A stretch of DNA of 64,000 bases from Pseudoramibacter alactolyticus ATCC 23263 (GTDB lineage: Bacteria > Bacillota > Clostridia > Eubacteriales > Eubacteriaceae). The position numbers were made by a program, and so were the translations under genes. Each line of letters opens with the position of its first letter. Position 1 is the stretch's first letter. The notes under the pieces were generated by a model. The model did no database searches. It saw nothing but the letters and a program-made list of their open reading frames with translations, and had not been told where the DNA came from. Location of the stretch: contig NZ_GL622359.1 of assembly GCF_000185505.1 (NCBI RefSeq), positions 2,235,484-2,299,483 on the forward strand, written 5' to 3'. This document shows positions 8,107-15,861 of this stretch, in pieces.

Positions 8107-8688
8107 ATGACAACCCAAAATCGCAAAACAAATTTTCTGGTTAAAACGGCCATTCTCGCCGCCATGTCGGCGCTTTTGGTCTACCTGATTCACTTTCCGA
8201 TCATTCCGGCGGCGCCCTTTCTGGAATACGACCCGGCGGATATTCCCATTCTCATCGGGACCTTTATGTTCGGGCCGCTCGGCGGGCTCGTCATCACGGC
8301 GGCGGCCTGTGTGGTGCAGGGGCTGACCGTGTCGGCGTCCAGCGGGATCATCGGCATCCTGATGCACTTTTTTGCCACGGGCAGCTTCGTGATCGTGGCC
8401 GGCCTGATTTACGGCCGCTTCCATACCCGCCGGGGAGCCGTCGCCGCGCTGCTCGCCGGCATCGTGACGATGACGGCGGTGATGTGCGCCTGGAATCTGA
8501 TCATGACGCCGATCTTCATGGGCACGCCCCGGGCGGCGGTGGCGGCCATGCTGGTGCCGGTTATCATTCCTTTCAATCTGATTAAGGCGGGGATCAACGC
8601 GCTCGTCACCTTCGTGGTGTACAAATCCGTGTCCCGTTTCGCCGATGCGGATTTTAACCGCAAAAAATCTCAGAAAGCAAAAGCCTGA
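8107..8688 (+). CDS. ribU: Riboflavin transporter, ECF S-component
   Basis: Substrate-binding membrane subunit that takes up riboflavin with a shared ECF energy module (EcfA, EcfA', EcfT, not in this window). The 193-residue protein has about six hydrophobic helices. FLEYDPADIPILIG near residue 35-50 is the RibU substrate-loop signature, and a small-residue AxxxA-like surface in helix 1 (ILAAMSALL) fits docking to EcfT. ATG 8107 has AGGAGG 9 bases upstream; an earlier in-frame ATG at 8023 overlaps the riboswitch terminator and is not used. The FMN riboswitch directly upstream makes the riboflavin assignment strong. A terminator follows at 8707-8739. Confidence 0.95.
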   Translation: MTTQNRKTNFLVKTAILAAMSALLVYLIHFPIIPAAPFLEYDPADIPILIGTFMFGPLGGLVITAAACVVQGLTVSASSGIIGILMHFFATGSFVIVAGLIYGRFHTRRGAVAALLAGIVTMTAVMCAWNLIMTPIFMGTPRAAVAAMLVPVIIPFNLIKAGINALVTFVVYKSVSRFADADFNRKKSQKAKA

Positions 8689-8706
8689 AGGACCGGGCTT
8701 TAAGGG

Positions 8707-8739
8707 AACCGCCCCCGAAACGCTCGGAGGCGGTTTTTT
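8707..8739 (+). terminator. Intrinsic terminator after ribU
   Basis: AACCGCC and GGCGGTT form the stem base, with T run of seven. Confidence 0.88.
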
Positions 8740-8807
8740 TGCGCTCTGTTTTCAGGCGAAAGAGGAAAGCGGGATTGAGGGCGTGCGATGTTTTTTGAAA
8801 ATTTGGG

Positions 8808-8836
8808 TTGGCAAAAGCGGAAATCATCGATAGACT
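8808..8836 (+). promoter_or_regulatory. Promoter for the nitroreductase-like gene
   Basis: TTGGCA (8808-8813), 17-base spacer, TAGACT (8831-8836), about 40 bases before the start codon. Confidence 0.65.
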
Positions 8837-8877
8837 GGAGACATGACAAAAATACCGATTGAGGAACGAGGTTGAAT

Positions 8878-9702
8878 ATGGCGGAAAATAAGCGATGGAC
8901 AGACGTGATCCGCGCGCGCAAAAGCGTGCGCACCTTTGACGGGCGGGATTTGAGTCCGGCGCATCGGGCGGCCCTCGAACGCGCCATGGCCGAGGCGCCC
9001 CGGCTGCTGACAATTCCGGTGCGCTTTCAATGGCTCGATGCCGAGGCCGATAAGCTGAGCAGCCCGGTGATTGTGGGGGCCAGAACCTATCTGGCCGGCA
9101 AAGTCAAAAGGCAGCCCCTCGCGGCGGCGGCCTATGGCTACAGCTTTGAGCATCTGCTTTTGAGCGCGACGGCGCTGGGGTTGGGCACGGTGTGGATCGC
9201 GGGCACCCTCGACCGGCCGGCTTTCGAGGCGGCCGTGGCGCTTCAAGCCGACGAGGTGATGTCGGCGGCGAGCCCGGTGGGCTATGCGGCCAAGCGCTCG
9301 ATCCGGGAGCGGGCCATGCGAAAGGCCGTAAAAGCCGACACGCGCCTGCCCTTTGAGCGGCTGTTTTTCGCCGGTGACTTTGCGGCGCCCCTAACCCCGG
9401 AAACGGCGGGAAACTGGGCCGATCCGCTTGAGATGGTGCGCCTGGCCCCGTCGGCCGTCAATAAACAGCCCTGGCGCGTCGTGACCGACGGGCAGCGCGT
9501 TCATTTTTATGAATGCCGTTCCCGGGGGATTTCCAAGGGGGATGTCCTGGACATTCAGCAGGTGGATCTGGGCATTGCCCTGTGCCATTTTGAGCTGGCG
9601 GCAAGAGAAGCCGGTCTGAGCGGACATTTTGCCGCGGCCGATCCCGGCATCGCCTGCCCGGATCACACAACGTATGTTTTAACGTATGAAGCGGACGCCT
9701 GA
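8878..9702 (+). CDS. Nitroreductase family protein (fused two-half, TM1586-like)
   Basis: A flavin-dependent oxidoreductase of the nitroreductase fold. The N-terminus RARKSVRTFDG is the FMN-phosphate motif with RKSVR. GLGTVWIAGTL and ASPVGYAAK are the middle family motifs. LAPSAVNKQPWRVV near residue 190-203 repeats the SxxxxQPW element, typical of the long 'putative TM nitroreductase' group in which both halves lie on one chain. Length 274 residues. GAGG at 8868-8871 supports ATG 8878. The substrate is unknown; these proteins are usually annotated only by fold. It has its own promoter at 8808-8836 and stands alone. Confidence 0.85.
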   Translation: MAENKRWTDVIRARKSVRTFDGRDLSPAHRAALERAMAEAPRLLTIPVRFQWLDAEADKLSSPVIVGARTYLAGKVKRQPLAAAAYGYSFEHLLLSATALGLGTVWIAGTLDRPAFEAAVALQADEVMSAASPVGYAAKRSIRERAMRKAVKADTRLPFERLFFAGDFAAPLTPETAGNWADPLEMVRLAPSAVNKQPWRVVTDGQRVHFYECRSRGISKGDVLDIQQVDLGIALCHFELAAREAGLSGHFAAADPGIACPDHTTYVLTYEADA

Positions 9703-9798
9703 TCAATCTGTTTTCTGCGGCGGCCTGTGATAAACGAAGCGCATGCATATCGGGATGAAGCGGTTTGAAAAATGAATATGAGAAATGGAGCGGTGGTA

Positions 9799-10722
9799 AT
9801 GCATCTGAGAAAATTGGAAGCGATTGAGAATTTGCGGGAAGTCTGGCCGCATGAAGCCTTGGACTTTACTCCGTGGCTGGCAGAAGACGATCATATCGTC
9901 ATTTTATCGGAGGCAATCGGCTTGGAGATCAGCGTCGATGAAATAGAATCGGCCGTCGGAGGTTTCAGCGTGGATATTTTGGCATCGGAAACAGGAACCG
10001 AGCGCACCATTATCATTGAAAATCAATTAGAAGATACCGATCACGACCATTTGGGAAAACTCATCACCTATGCGTCTGGAAAGTCGGCGGATATTATCGT
10101 CTGGGTGGTCAAACATGCTCGGGAAGAGCACCGATCGGCAGTGGAATGGCTGAACCGCCATACGGACGATCAAATCGGGATTTTCCTTTGTGAAATCAAG
10201 TTGTATCGCATTGGCAATTCCGATCCGGCGGTTAAATTCGAGGTAATCGAAAAGCCAAACGACTGGACTAAGGAAATTCGAAAAATAGCGGCTACCAGCA
10301 AAACGGAGCAACTGAGGCTGGAATATTGGCACGCGTTTCAGGATTATGCCTTTCAGAATGATGATTTTTCCAAACAATTTAATCGAAGAAAGCCTTCAAA
10401 AGATAACTGGATAGATTACAGCATTGGCAGCGCAGCCTGTCGCATAGTGGTTTCCCAGGTGCGTACCAGTTGTCAGTTGACGGTTTCGCTTTATATTGAT
10501 GATGATATGGCCCTTTTTCAAACATTGTTTGAAAATAAAGACAGCATTGAAGCCGAGACAGGTTTGTCACTTGATTGGCGGCCACTGCCAGGGTATAAAG
10601 CCAGCCGGATTCTCGCCACAAGAACTGTTGACTATGACGACCGTATGCAATGGTCGAAGCAGTTCGATTGGTTGATGACCGTCATGGTAAAAATGAAAAA
10701 AGCATTTGCCAAATATTTATAA
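9799..10722 (+). CDS. DUF4268 family protein with a probable nuclease-like N-terminal domain
   Basis: About 307 residues. The N-terminal half reads EVWPHEALDFTPWLAED, then FSVDILA and IIIENQLEDTDHDHLGKL, a conserved pattern resembling the PD-(D/E)xK-type fold with Asp and Glu-x-Gln in the catalytic places (Gln instead of Lys). The C-terminal half, starting near residue 180, is the DUF4268 domain. ATG 9799 fits the family start and has GGAG 8 bases upstream; ATG 9772 adds nine residues. The gene is clearly AT-richer than both neighbours and stands alone, suggesting acquisition. Such proteins occur near restriction and mobile elements, but its function is unknown. Confidence 0.75.
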   Translation: MHLRKLEAIENLREVWPHEALDFTPWLAEDDHIVILSEAIGLEISVDEIESAVGGFSVDILASETGTERTIIIENQLEDTDHDHLGKLITYASGKSADIIVWVVKHAREEHRSAVEWLNRHTDDQIGIFLCEIKLYRIGNSDPAVKFEVIEKPNDWTKEIRKIAATSKTEQLRLEYWHAFQDYAFQNDDFSKQFNRRKPSKDNWIDYSIGSAACRIVVSQVRTSCQLTVSLYIDDDMALFQTLFENKDSIEAETGLSLDWRPLPGYKASRILATRTVDYDDRMQWSKQFDWLMTVMVKMKKAFAKYL

Positions 10723-10818
10723 AAAATTCCTGTTTGCTAAAGGATTGGCCACGGACCCGGGGGATCAAAGAGGGGATGACCCGGCCCATGCAGGACAGCG
10801 AGGAGAAACCATAATAAG

Positions 10819-11679
10819 ATGCCGATTTCACAATATTTTGTCGAATTTATTTTTTTCAGTTTTTTGGGATGGGTCTGGGAATCCGTTTACTGCACCATCA
10901 GTGAGAAGCGCTGGCAGGACAGGGGCTTTCTCTTCGGGCCGGTGTGCCCGATTTACGGCGGCTGCGTGGTGGCGGCGCGTCTGGTGTTCGGCGGGCTTTC
11001 CCAGATCAGTCCGGGACCGGCGCCGCTGTGGCAGATTTTTGTCATCTGCACCGCGGGCAGCGCCGTCGCGGAATACGTCACCTCCTGGGTGCTGGAGTGC
11101 CGCTTCCACGCGCGGTGGTGGGACTACAGCCGGCTGCCCCTCAACCTGAAGGGGCGGATCTGCCTGCCGGTGAGTTTGTGCTTTGGGCTGGCGGGGATCG
11201 CCGTGGTGCGTTATCTGCTGCCCTGGACGTCGGGCCTTCACAGCGCGGTTCCGCCGATGGTTTACGAGGGGCTGGCCATTGGCTTCGCCCTGCTTTTCGG
11301 CGCGGATTTTGCCTTGACCGAGGCGAGCCTTTCCGCCCTCATCGAGGACGTCGAGCGCATTCATGCGGAATTTAACACCAAAGCCCAAAAGACCTACGAA
11401 ACCGTGAGCCGCGTGCCCCAGCGTCTGGAGAACGCCGGCATCGAAAAGCGGGAAGCCATCGAGGCTCGCATGCGAAACGGCGAAGCTCGCCTTCGGGAGG
11501 CCGTGGAGCACAATGCGGCCCGGCTCAGCTGGGCCCAGCGCCACACCCTAAGCCGCATCCACAGCTTTAAGCCCCGTCGGCCGGAATTCAATTTGGGCGA
11601 GGGGCTCAAGGATGCCGCAGCACGCCTGAAAAAACAGCGCCGGGCCGTCAAAGGGGAGGATGCCGATGAATCACGTTAA
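10819..11679 (+). CDS. CmpB-type membrane protein (putative ABC transporter permease, PF06541)
   Basis: A 286-residue integral membrane protein. FFSFLGWVWESVYC at the start, GPVCPIYGG, AEYVTSWVLE, WWDYS and GRICLPVSLCFG match the family annotated as 'putative ABC transporter permease' in Firmicutes, with about five membrane segments in residues 1-175. The C-terminal third (about 180-286) is charged, probably coiled-coil and cytoplasmic. No ATPase or binding protein is adjacent, so transport is not shown. The ribosome site GAGGAG is rather distant (about 13 bases) from ATG 10819. The next gene begins inside its 3' end. Confidence 0.8.
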   Translation: MPISQYFVEFIFFSFLGWVWESVYCTISEKRWQDRGFLFGPVCPIYGGCVVAARLVFGGLSQISPGPAPLWQIFVICTAGSAVAEYVTSWVLECRFHARWWDYSRLPLNLKGRICLPVSLCFGLAGIAVVRYLLPWTSGLHSAVPPMVYEGLAIGFALLFGADFALTEASLSALIEDVERIHAEFNTKAQKTYETVSRVPQRLENAGIEKREAIEARMRNGEARLREAVEHNAARLSWAQRHTLSRIHSFKPRRPEFNLGEGLKDAAARLKKQRRAVKGEDADESR

Positions 11680-12280
11680 AACGATGGCGATCCGCATGGC
11701 GACCCCAGCCGATGCCGAGGCACTGCTTGCGGTTTACGCGCCCTATGTGCAAAACACGGCCGTCACCTTTGAAACGGCAGTGCCCGTGGCGGCCGATTTT
11801 CGCAGGCGCATTGCGGCCACCCTGCCGCGCTATCCCTATCTGGTGGCCCAGGACGCGCGGGGCGTCGCCGGCTATGCCTATACCGGAGCGTTTGTGGGAC
11901 GCGCGGCCTATGCCTGGTCGGCGGAAGTTTCGATTTATCTTGCGGCCGACCGCCGGGGCCGCGGCTGGGGGCGAAGACTTTACGCTGCGCTCGAAACCCT
12001 CAGCCGGGCCCAGGGCATCACCAATCTTTACGCCTGCATCGGAATGCCGGCCGATCCGAACGATCCCTATCTCACCGATGCCAGCGCGACCTTTCACGCG
12101 CATCTGGGCTATCGGCGGGCGGGGACCTTTCGCCGGTGCGGCTATAAATTTGCCCGCTGGTACGACATGATCTGGATGGAAAAAATCATCGGCGAACACC
12201 GTTCGCCCATGCCGGCGCCCGTCCCCTTCGGAAAACTTCCGGCCGGGACGGTGACGGCGGCCCTGCGCGAGGCGCTTTAG
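11666..12280 (+). CDS. GNAT N-acetyltransferase, phosphinothricin acetyltransferase-like
   Basis: Acetyl-CoA dependent acetylation of an amine, of the Pat/Bar-like subgroup. AIRMATPADAEALLAVYAPYV is the typical opening; AADRRGRGWGRRLYAAL carries the acetyl-CoA pyrophosphate-binding (Q/R)xxGxG/A motif; HAHLGYRRAGTF is the C-terminal part. A tail of about 25 residues after GEHRSP is extra. ATG 11666 is preferred over ATG 11660 since GGGGAGG (11653-11659) touches the latter. It overlaps the end of the CmpB-type gene by 14 bases. The true substrate, such as methionine sulfoximine or another amino acid analogue, is unknown. Confidence 0.85.
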   Translation: MNHVKTMAIRMATPADAEALLAVYAPYVQNTAVTFETAVPVAADFRRRIAATLPRYPYLVAQDARGVAGYAYTGAFVGRAAYAWSAEVSIYLAADRRGRGWGRRLYAALETLSRAQGITNLYACIGMPADPNDPYLTDASATFHAHLGYRRAGTFRRCGYKFARWYDMIWMEKIIGEHRSPMPAPVPFGKLPAGTVTAALREAL

Positions 12281-12285
12281 CCATC

Positions 12286-12314
12286 AAAAAAAGTCCTGAG
12301 GCTTCAGGACTTTT
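12286..12314. terminator. Bidirectional terminator between convergent genes
   Basis: AAAAGTCCTGA pairs with TCAGGACTTTT, giving T runs on both strands; it serves the acetyltransferase (+) and the TetR gene (-). Confidence 0.85.
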
Positions 12315-12331
12315 GGCGTTTTTTTGGCGCC

Positions 12332-12904
12332 TTATTTTTGGCGGATTGCGTTGATGTCGTCGTAGAAGAGCTGTCCCGAGAGCGCGATCAGGCGCTCGAG
12401 GGGAACGCGCTTGCCGTCGGCCACCCACTGGCGGTAAAGGTTGAGGGAGCCGATGCACAAATAGGTATTGATCAGGTGCTGTTCGTCCTCGGGATAGGCG
12501 GCGTAGGGATTGTGCCGGGCGCGGTTGTGTTCCCGGATCGCGGTGAACAGCGTATCGGTAAAGGCCTGGTAGGCCGGGGTGCAGACCATTTTTTCCACAT
12601 AGGGTTCCTGGCGGGCCATGAAGGTGAAGAACACCCGGTTGACCTCGGCGAAGGGGGCGTCCGGCGGCAGGGTGTCGATGGCGGCGTAATAATCCTCGGC
12701 GAGGCCGAGGAGCAGATCTTCGAAGAGCGCCTCGATGCAGGTGTAGTGCAGATAAAAGGTCTTGCGGTGGATTTGGGCGCGCTCGGCGAGCGCTTTAACG
12801 GTGATGGCGGCAGGATCCATCTCGAGGATCATCGCCTTGATGGCGGAGTGAATGGCGGCAAGTGTTTTTTGGACCCGCAGATCGCGGGCGGTGGTTTCCG
12901 GCAT
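12332..12904 (-). CDS. TetR/AcrR family transcriptional regulator
   Basis: 190 residues. The N-terminal DNA-binding helix-turn-helix covers about residues 9-60: RVQKTLAAIHSAIKAM, VKALAERAQIHRKTFYLHY, ending with the family's KxTFYxHY pattern. The remainder is a variable helical ligand domain; its FEDLLLGLAEDYYAAID and C-terminal WVADGKRVPLERL pattern resembles the dhaS-type (TetR_C_33 or C_7) groups, not certain. ATG 12904 follows AGGAGG. An inverted repeat in its upstream region (12925-12970) is a candidate operator. It may control itself and the divergent gene at 13059. Confidence 0.88.
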   Translation of the reverse strand: MPETTARDLRVQKTLAAIHSAIKAMILEMDPAAITVKALAERAQIHRKTFYLHYTCIEALFEDLLLGLAEDYYAAIDTLPPDAPFAEVNRVFFTFMARQEPYVEKMVCTPAYQAFTDTLFTAIREHNRARHNPYAAYPEDEQHLINTYLCIGSLNLYRQWVADGKRVPLERLIALSGQLFYDDINAIRQK

Positions 12905-12924
12905 GGCAGCCTCCTGAAAAATGT

Positions 12925-12970
12925 CCAGTTTTTAAAATCCGTGGCATAAACCCCGGCAGCCAAAAACTGG
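12925..12970. promoter_or_regulatory. Inverted repeat, candidate TetR operator
   Basis: CCAGTTTTT (12925-12933) and AAAAACTGG (12962-12970) are perfect 9-base inverted arms separated by 28 bases, in the divergent region between the tetR gene and the gene at 13059. A TATAAT at 12997-13002 (plus strand, weak -35) lies just beyond. Confidence 0.4.
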
Positions 12971-13058
12971 TCATGGTATTTGGGAATTATCGCTATTATA
13001 ATGAAGACAGATCAAAAAAGCAACGCGCGGACAGCGCGCGTGTGAAAGGAGGCGCGCG

Positions 13059-13409
13059 GTGACGACCATCACCATTAAAGCCGGGCGGATCACCCTGTGC
13101 GCGGCCCTCGGCGATTCGGCGGCGGCCCGGGAATTTGCAGGACGGCAGCCCTTCACGGTGACGATGCGCGATGAACCCGCGCGGCTGGCCGGCCGGGTGC
13201 CCCGGGGACGATTCGATCCAGAGAACTGCTGCCGCAGCCCCAGGCGCGGCGATCTCGTGCTTGGCAGCGGCGCGCTCTATCTTTATCGCGAAGACGCGCC
13301 GCCGGAGCCGGGCTTTTGCAGGCTCCAGCGCATCGGGCGCGTGACGGCCGAAACGCTGGCCCGGCTGGACGCGCTCGAGGCAGGCGCGCTCACCTTTGCC
13401 CGTGCTTAA
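13059..13409 (+). CDS. Cyclophilin-like fold protein
   Basis: A 116-residue protein. The pattern ITLCAALGDSAAAREFAGRQPFTVTM, with GDLVLGSGALYLYRED further on, resembles the small 'cyclophilin_like' domain proteins (AQLNDSPTAKAFLALLPLTLTM type), which are beta-barrels of unknown activity often found next to redox enzymes such as flavodoxins and aldo/keto reductases. AAAGGAGG at 13046-13053 supports GTG 13059. Its place just before a carboxymuconolactone decarboxylase, flavodoxin and aldo/keto reductase cluster agrees. A peptidyl-prolyl isomerase activity should not be assumed. Confidence 0.65.
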   Translation: MTTITIKAGRITLCAALGDSAAAREFAGRQPFTVTMRDEPARLAGRVPRGRFDPENCCRSPRRGDLVLGSGALYLYREDAPPEPGFCRLQRIGRVTAETLARLDALEAGALTFARA

Positions 13410-13446
13410 GCCGGCATCGTGCCGGGATTCAATCAGGAGAAAAAAC

Positions 13447-13554
13447 ATGCGTCCACAAAATCAATCGAAAAAAATCGTTCAGACGGCCGGGCGGGAGGCC
13501 CTTGGGAGCTCTGCGCCGGCCTTTGCCCATGACGACGAAATGTCCTATGCTTGA
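13447..13554 (+). pseudogene. 5' relic of a carboxymuconolactone decarboxylase gene
   Basis: With AGGAG 8-9 bases upstream, an ATG at 13447 opens 35 codons containing QTAGREALGSSAPAFAHDD. This matches the start of the intact gene 230 bases downstream (RAGRDNLGAIAPFFGELND) and of the family generally. The frame then stops at 13552-13554, and base composition changes to AT-richer DNA. It appears to be the stub of a native gene that was cut or replaced by the following segment. Confidence 0.6.
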
Positions 13555-13678
13555 TGGATACAAATACAATTTGACGCACCTCAAAAAGGATGCCTTTCGG
13601 GGTATTTGGCACCCTTGCAGGGGGGAGTAGCCCGGAAGCTTATAAGATACAAAGAAGTGTGAAAGGAGCAAATACGAT

Positions 13679-14434
13679 ATGAAAGAGCAAAGAGCAGGCA
13701 GAGATAACCTCGGAGCGATAGCTCCATTCTTCGGAGAGTTGAACGATCTCACGCTGTTCGGGAAGGTCTGGGCAAGGGAAGATAAACTTTCTGCCAGAGA
13801 TAGAAGTATGATTACAATCGCGGCACTGTTTGCCGCTGGACTTTACCCGCAGTTGAGAGCACACCTGCAACTTGGCAAAGAGCACGGAATTACCAGAGAG
13901 GAAGCGGTTGAGGCTGTCACCCAGTTGGCATTTTACTGTGGATGGCCGAAAGCATGGAGCACTTTCCCGATGATAGCTGAAGTATGGCCGGAGGAAGAGG
14001 AAGCAACCGGCGATGCGGTAAGGGACGCATATCAGAAGACCATCATGTTCCCGATCGGTGCGCCGAACGATGCCTATGCTAAATATTTTGTTGGACAAAG
14101 TTATCTGGCACCGGTTTCCGGGAAGCAGTTCCCGATTGCAAATGTAACCTTTGAGCCGGGCTGCCGGAACAACTGGCACATCCATCATGCCGATAAGGGC
14201 GGCGGGCAGATGCTGATCTGCATCGGCGGACGCGGATGGTACCAAGAGGAAGGCAAAGACGCAGTCGTCCTAACACCCGGAACAGTTATCGAGATCCCGC
14301 CGAACATCAAGCATTGGCACGGTGCAGCTTCTGATTCATGGATGAGCCATCTGGCATTTGAGATTCCGGGAGACAATCCAAGTAATGAATGGCTGGAGCC
14401 GGTAAGTGACGAAGCCTATAACAGGCTGAAGTAA
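13679..14434 (+). CDS. Carboxymuconolactone decarboxylase-cupin fusion protein
   Basis: 251 residues with two domains. Residues 1-115 are a carboxymuconolactone decarboxylase/AhpD-like domain (KVWAREDKLSARDRSMITIAALFA, LQLGKEHGITREEAVEAVTQLAFYCGWP). Residues about 140-235 form a cupin (PGCRNNWHIHH, with HxH metal ligands, then PPNIKHWHGA). Such fusions are common beside aldo/keto reductases and flavodoxins and probably act in redox or small-carbonyl metabolism; no substrate is known. There is no CxxC peroxidatic pair here, so AhpD-like peroxidase activity is unlikely. AAAGGAG precedes ATG 13679 by about 10 bases. The gene is AT-richer than its neighbours and sits beside the relic at 13447. 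Confidence 0.85.
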   Translation: MKEQRAGRDNLGAIAPFFGELNDLTLFGKVWAREDKLSARDRSMITIAALFAAGLYPQLRAHLQLGKEHGITREEAVEAVTQLAFYCGWPKAWSTFPMIAEVWPEEEEATGDAVRDAYQKTIMFPIGAPNDAYAKYFVGQSYLAPVSGKQFPIANVTFEPGCRNNWHIHHADKGGGQMLICIGGRGWYQEEGKDAVVLTPGTVIEIPPNIKHWHGAASDSWMSHLAFEIPGDNPSNEWLEPVSDEAYNRLK

Positions 14435-14447
14435 GGAGGAAAATGCT

Positions 14448-15287
14448 ATGCAGTACATTACATTGAACAATGGCGTAAAGATGCCCCAGTTAGGATATGG
14501 GGTTTACCAGACACCGCCGGAAGAGACAGAAAGGTGCGTCAGTGAGGCTATCGAGGTGGGATACCGCAGTCTCGACACCGCGCAGGCGTATGATAACGAG
14601 GCAGGCGTTGGAGCGGCATGGAAGAAGAGCGGGATTGCCCGCGAGGAATTTTTCATCACGACAAAGGTGTGGATTACCAATGCCGGACAGGAAAAGGCGG
14701 CAAAGTCCATCGACGAGTCGCTAAAAGCGCTTCAGACTGATTATGTAGATCTCCTTTTGATTCATCAGCCTTTTGGGGATTATTACGGAACTTATCGTGC
14801 AATGGAAGAGGCTTATAAGGCGGGAAAGACCAGAGCCATCGGTGTATCCAACTTTTATCCGGACAGATTCCTTGATATCGCGCACTTTGCCGAAGTGAAG
14901 CCGGCTGTGAACCAGATGGAGACCCATGTGTTCCAGCAACAGAAAGTCCTCTCCAAATATCTCAGAGATACCGACACAAAGCTGATGTCATGGGGGCCTT
15001 TTGCAGAGGGAAAGAATGACTATTTTAACAATCCGGTGTTAAAGGAAGTAGGTGCATCCCACGGAAAAACTGCGGCGCAGACTGCACTCAGGTTCCTGCT
15101 TCAGAAGGATGTTATTCTGATTCCGAAATCCGTGCATAAGGACAGGATGGAGCAGAACTTTGACATTTTTGACTTTGAACTTAGCGCAGATGAGATAAAG
15201 AGAATCGAAGAACTGGATGGCGGAAAGAGCCTGTTCTTTGACCACCATGACCCGGAAACCGTATCGTGGTTCATGAGCATTTTATAA
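14448..15287 (+). CDS. Aldo/keto reductase (first copy)
   Basis: NADPH-dependent carbonyl reductase with TIM barrel. LNNGVKMPQLGYGVYQ is the opening; GYRSLDTAQAYDNEAGVG carries the catalytic Asp and Tyr; TTKVWI carries the catalytic Lys; LLLIHQPFG carries the His. The signature GVSNFYPDR and the C-terminal LIPKSVHKDRMEQNFDIFDFELS, the cofactor-phosphate motif, are both present. 279 residues, full length. AAGGAGG lies just before ATG 14448, and the gap to the CMD-cupin gene is 13 bases, so they are cotranscribed. It belongs to the AT-richer segment 13.6-15.3 kb. Confidence 0.93.
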   Translation: MQYITLNNGVKMPQLGYGVYQTPPEETERCVSEAIEVGYRSLDTAQAYDNEAGVGAAWKKSGIAREEFFITTKVWITNAGQEKAAKSIDESLKALQTDYVDLLLIHQPFGDYYGTYRAMEEAYKAGKTRAIGVSNFYPDRFLDIAHFAEVKPAVNQMETHVFQQQKVLSKYLRDTDTKLMSWGPFAEGKNDYFNNPVLKEVGASHGKTAAQTALRFLLQKDVILIPKSVHKDRMEQNFDIFDFELSADEIKRIEELDGGKSLFFDHHDPETVSWFMSIL

Positions 15288-15300
15288 GGAGAACACGATC

Positions 15301-15780
15301 ATGAAAAAGATTTTAGTCAGTTACTTTTCGGCGACGGGCACGACGAAGACCCTGGCAGAAAAAATGGCCGCGGCGATCGGCGCCGATACCAAGCCCATCG
15401 AGCCGGCGGTGCCCTACACCGCGGCGGATCTGCAATGGACCGATCCGAACAGCCGCAGCAGCATCGAGATGAAGGCCGACAAAGCCAAAAGGCCGGCCCT
15501 GAAAGCGGCGGCCGATGTCGCGGCCTACGACGTGATTTTTCTGGGTTTTCCCATCTGGTGGTACACGGCGCCGACCATCGTGAACGCTTATTTGGAAAGC
15601 GGGGACTTCGCCGGCAAGATGGTGATCCCCTTTGCGACCTCCGGCAGCAGCGGCATGGGCCGGGTGCTGGATGATTTAAGGCCCTCGGCGCCGGATGCCG
15701 ACTGGCGCGCGGGGCGGCGTTTTGACGCCGGCACTTCGGAGGCGGCCCTGGCCGACTGGGCGAAGATCGTGCTCGGCTGA
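15301..15780 (+). CDS. Flavodoxin
   Basis: A 159-residue FMN-binding electron carrier. ILVSYFSATGTTKTLAEKMA is the FMN phosphate-binding loop (SATGTTK); LGFPIWWYTAPTIVNAYLE contributes the flavin-stacking tryptophan and tyrosine; PFATSGSSGMG is the third loop. The body is GC-rich like the host chromosome, while the first 25 bases continue the AT-rich composition of the upstream gene, so a recombination border may lie at its start. AAGGAGA precedes ATG 15301. It likely works with the flanking reductases. Confidence 0.92.
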   Translation: MKKILVSYFSATGTTKTLAEKMAAAIGADTKPIEPAVPYTAADLQWTDPNSRSSIEMKADKAKRPALKAAADVAAYDVIFLGFPIWWYTAPTIVNAYLESGDFAGKMVIPFATSGSSGMGRVLDDLRPSAPDADWRAGRRFDAGTSEAALADWAKIVLG

Positions 15781-15861
15781 CTTTGCCTGTCAGGCGATGA
15801 TGCGCGCTTTAATCCGTGCATTCGGACGGCACAGCAAATGGAAATTAAGAAAGGAAATGCG

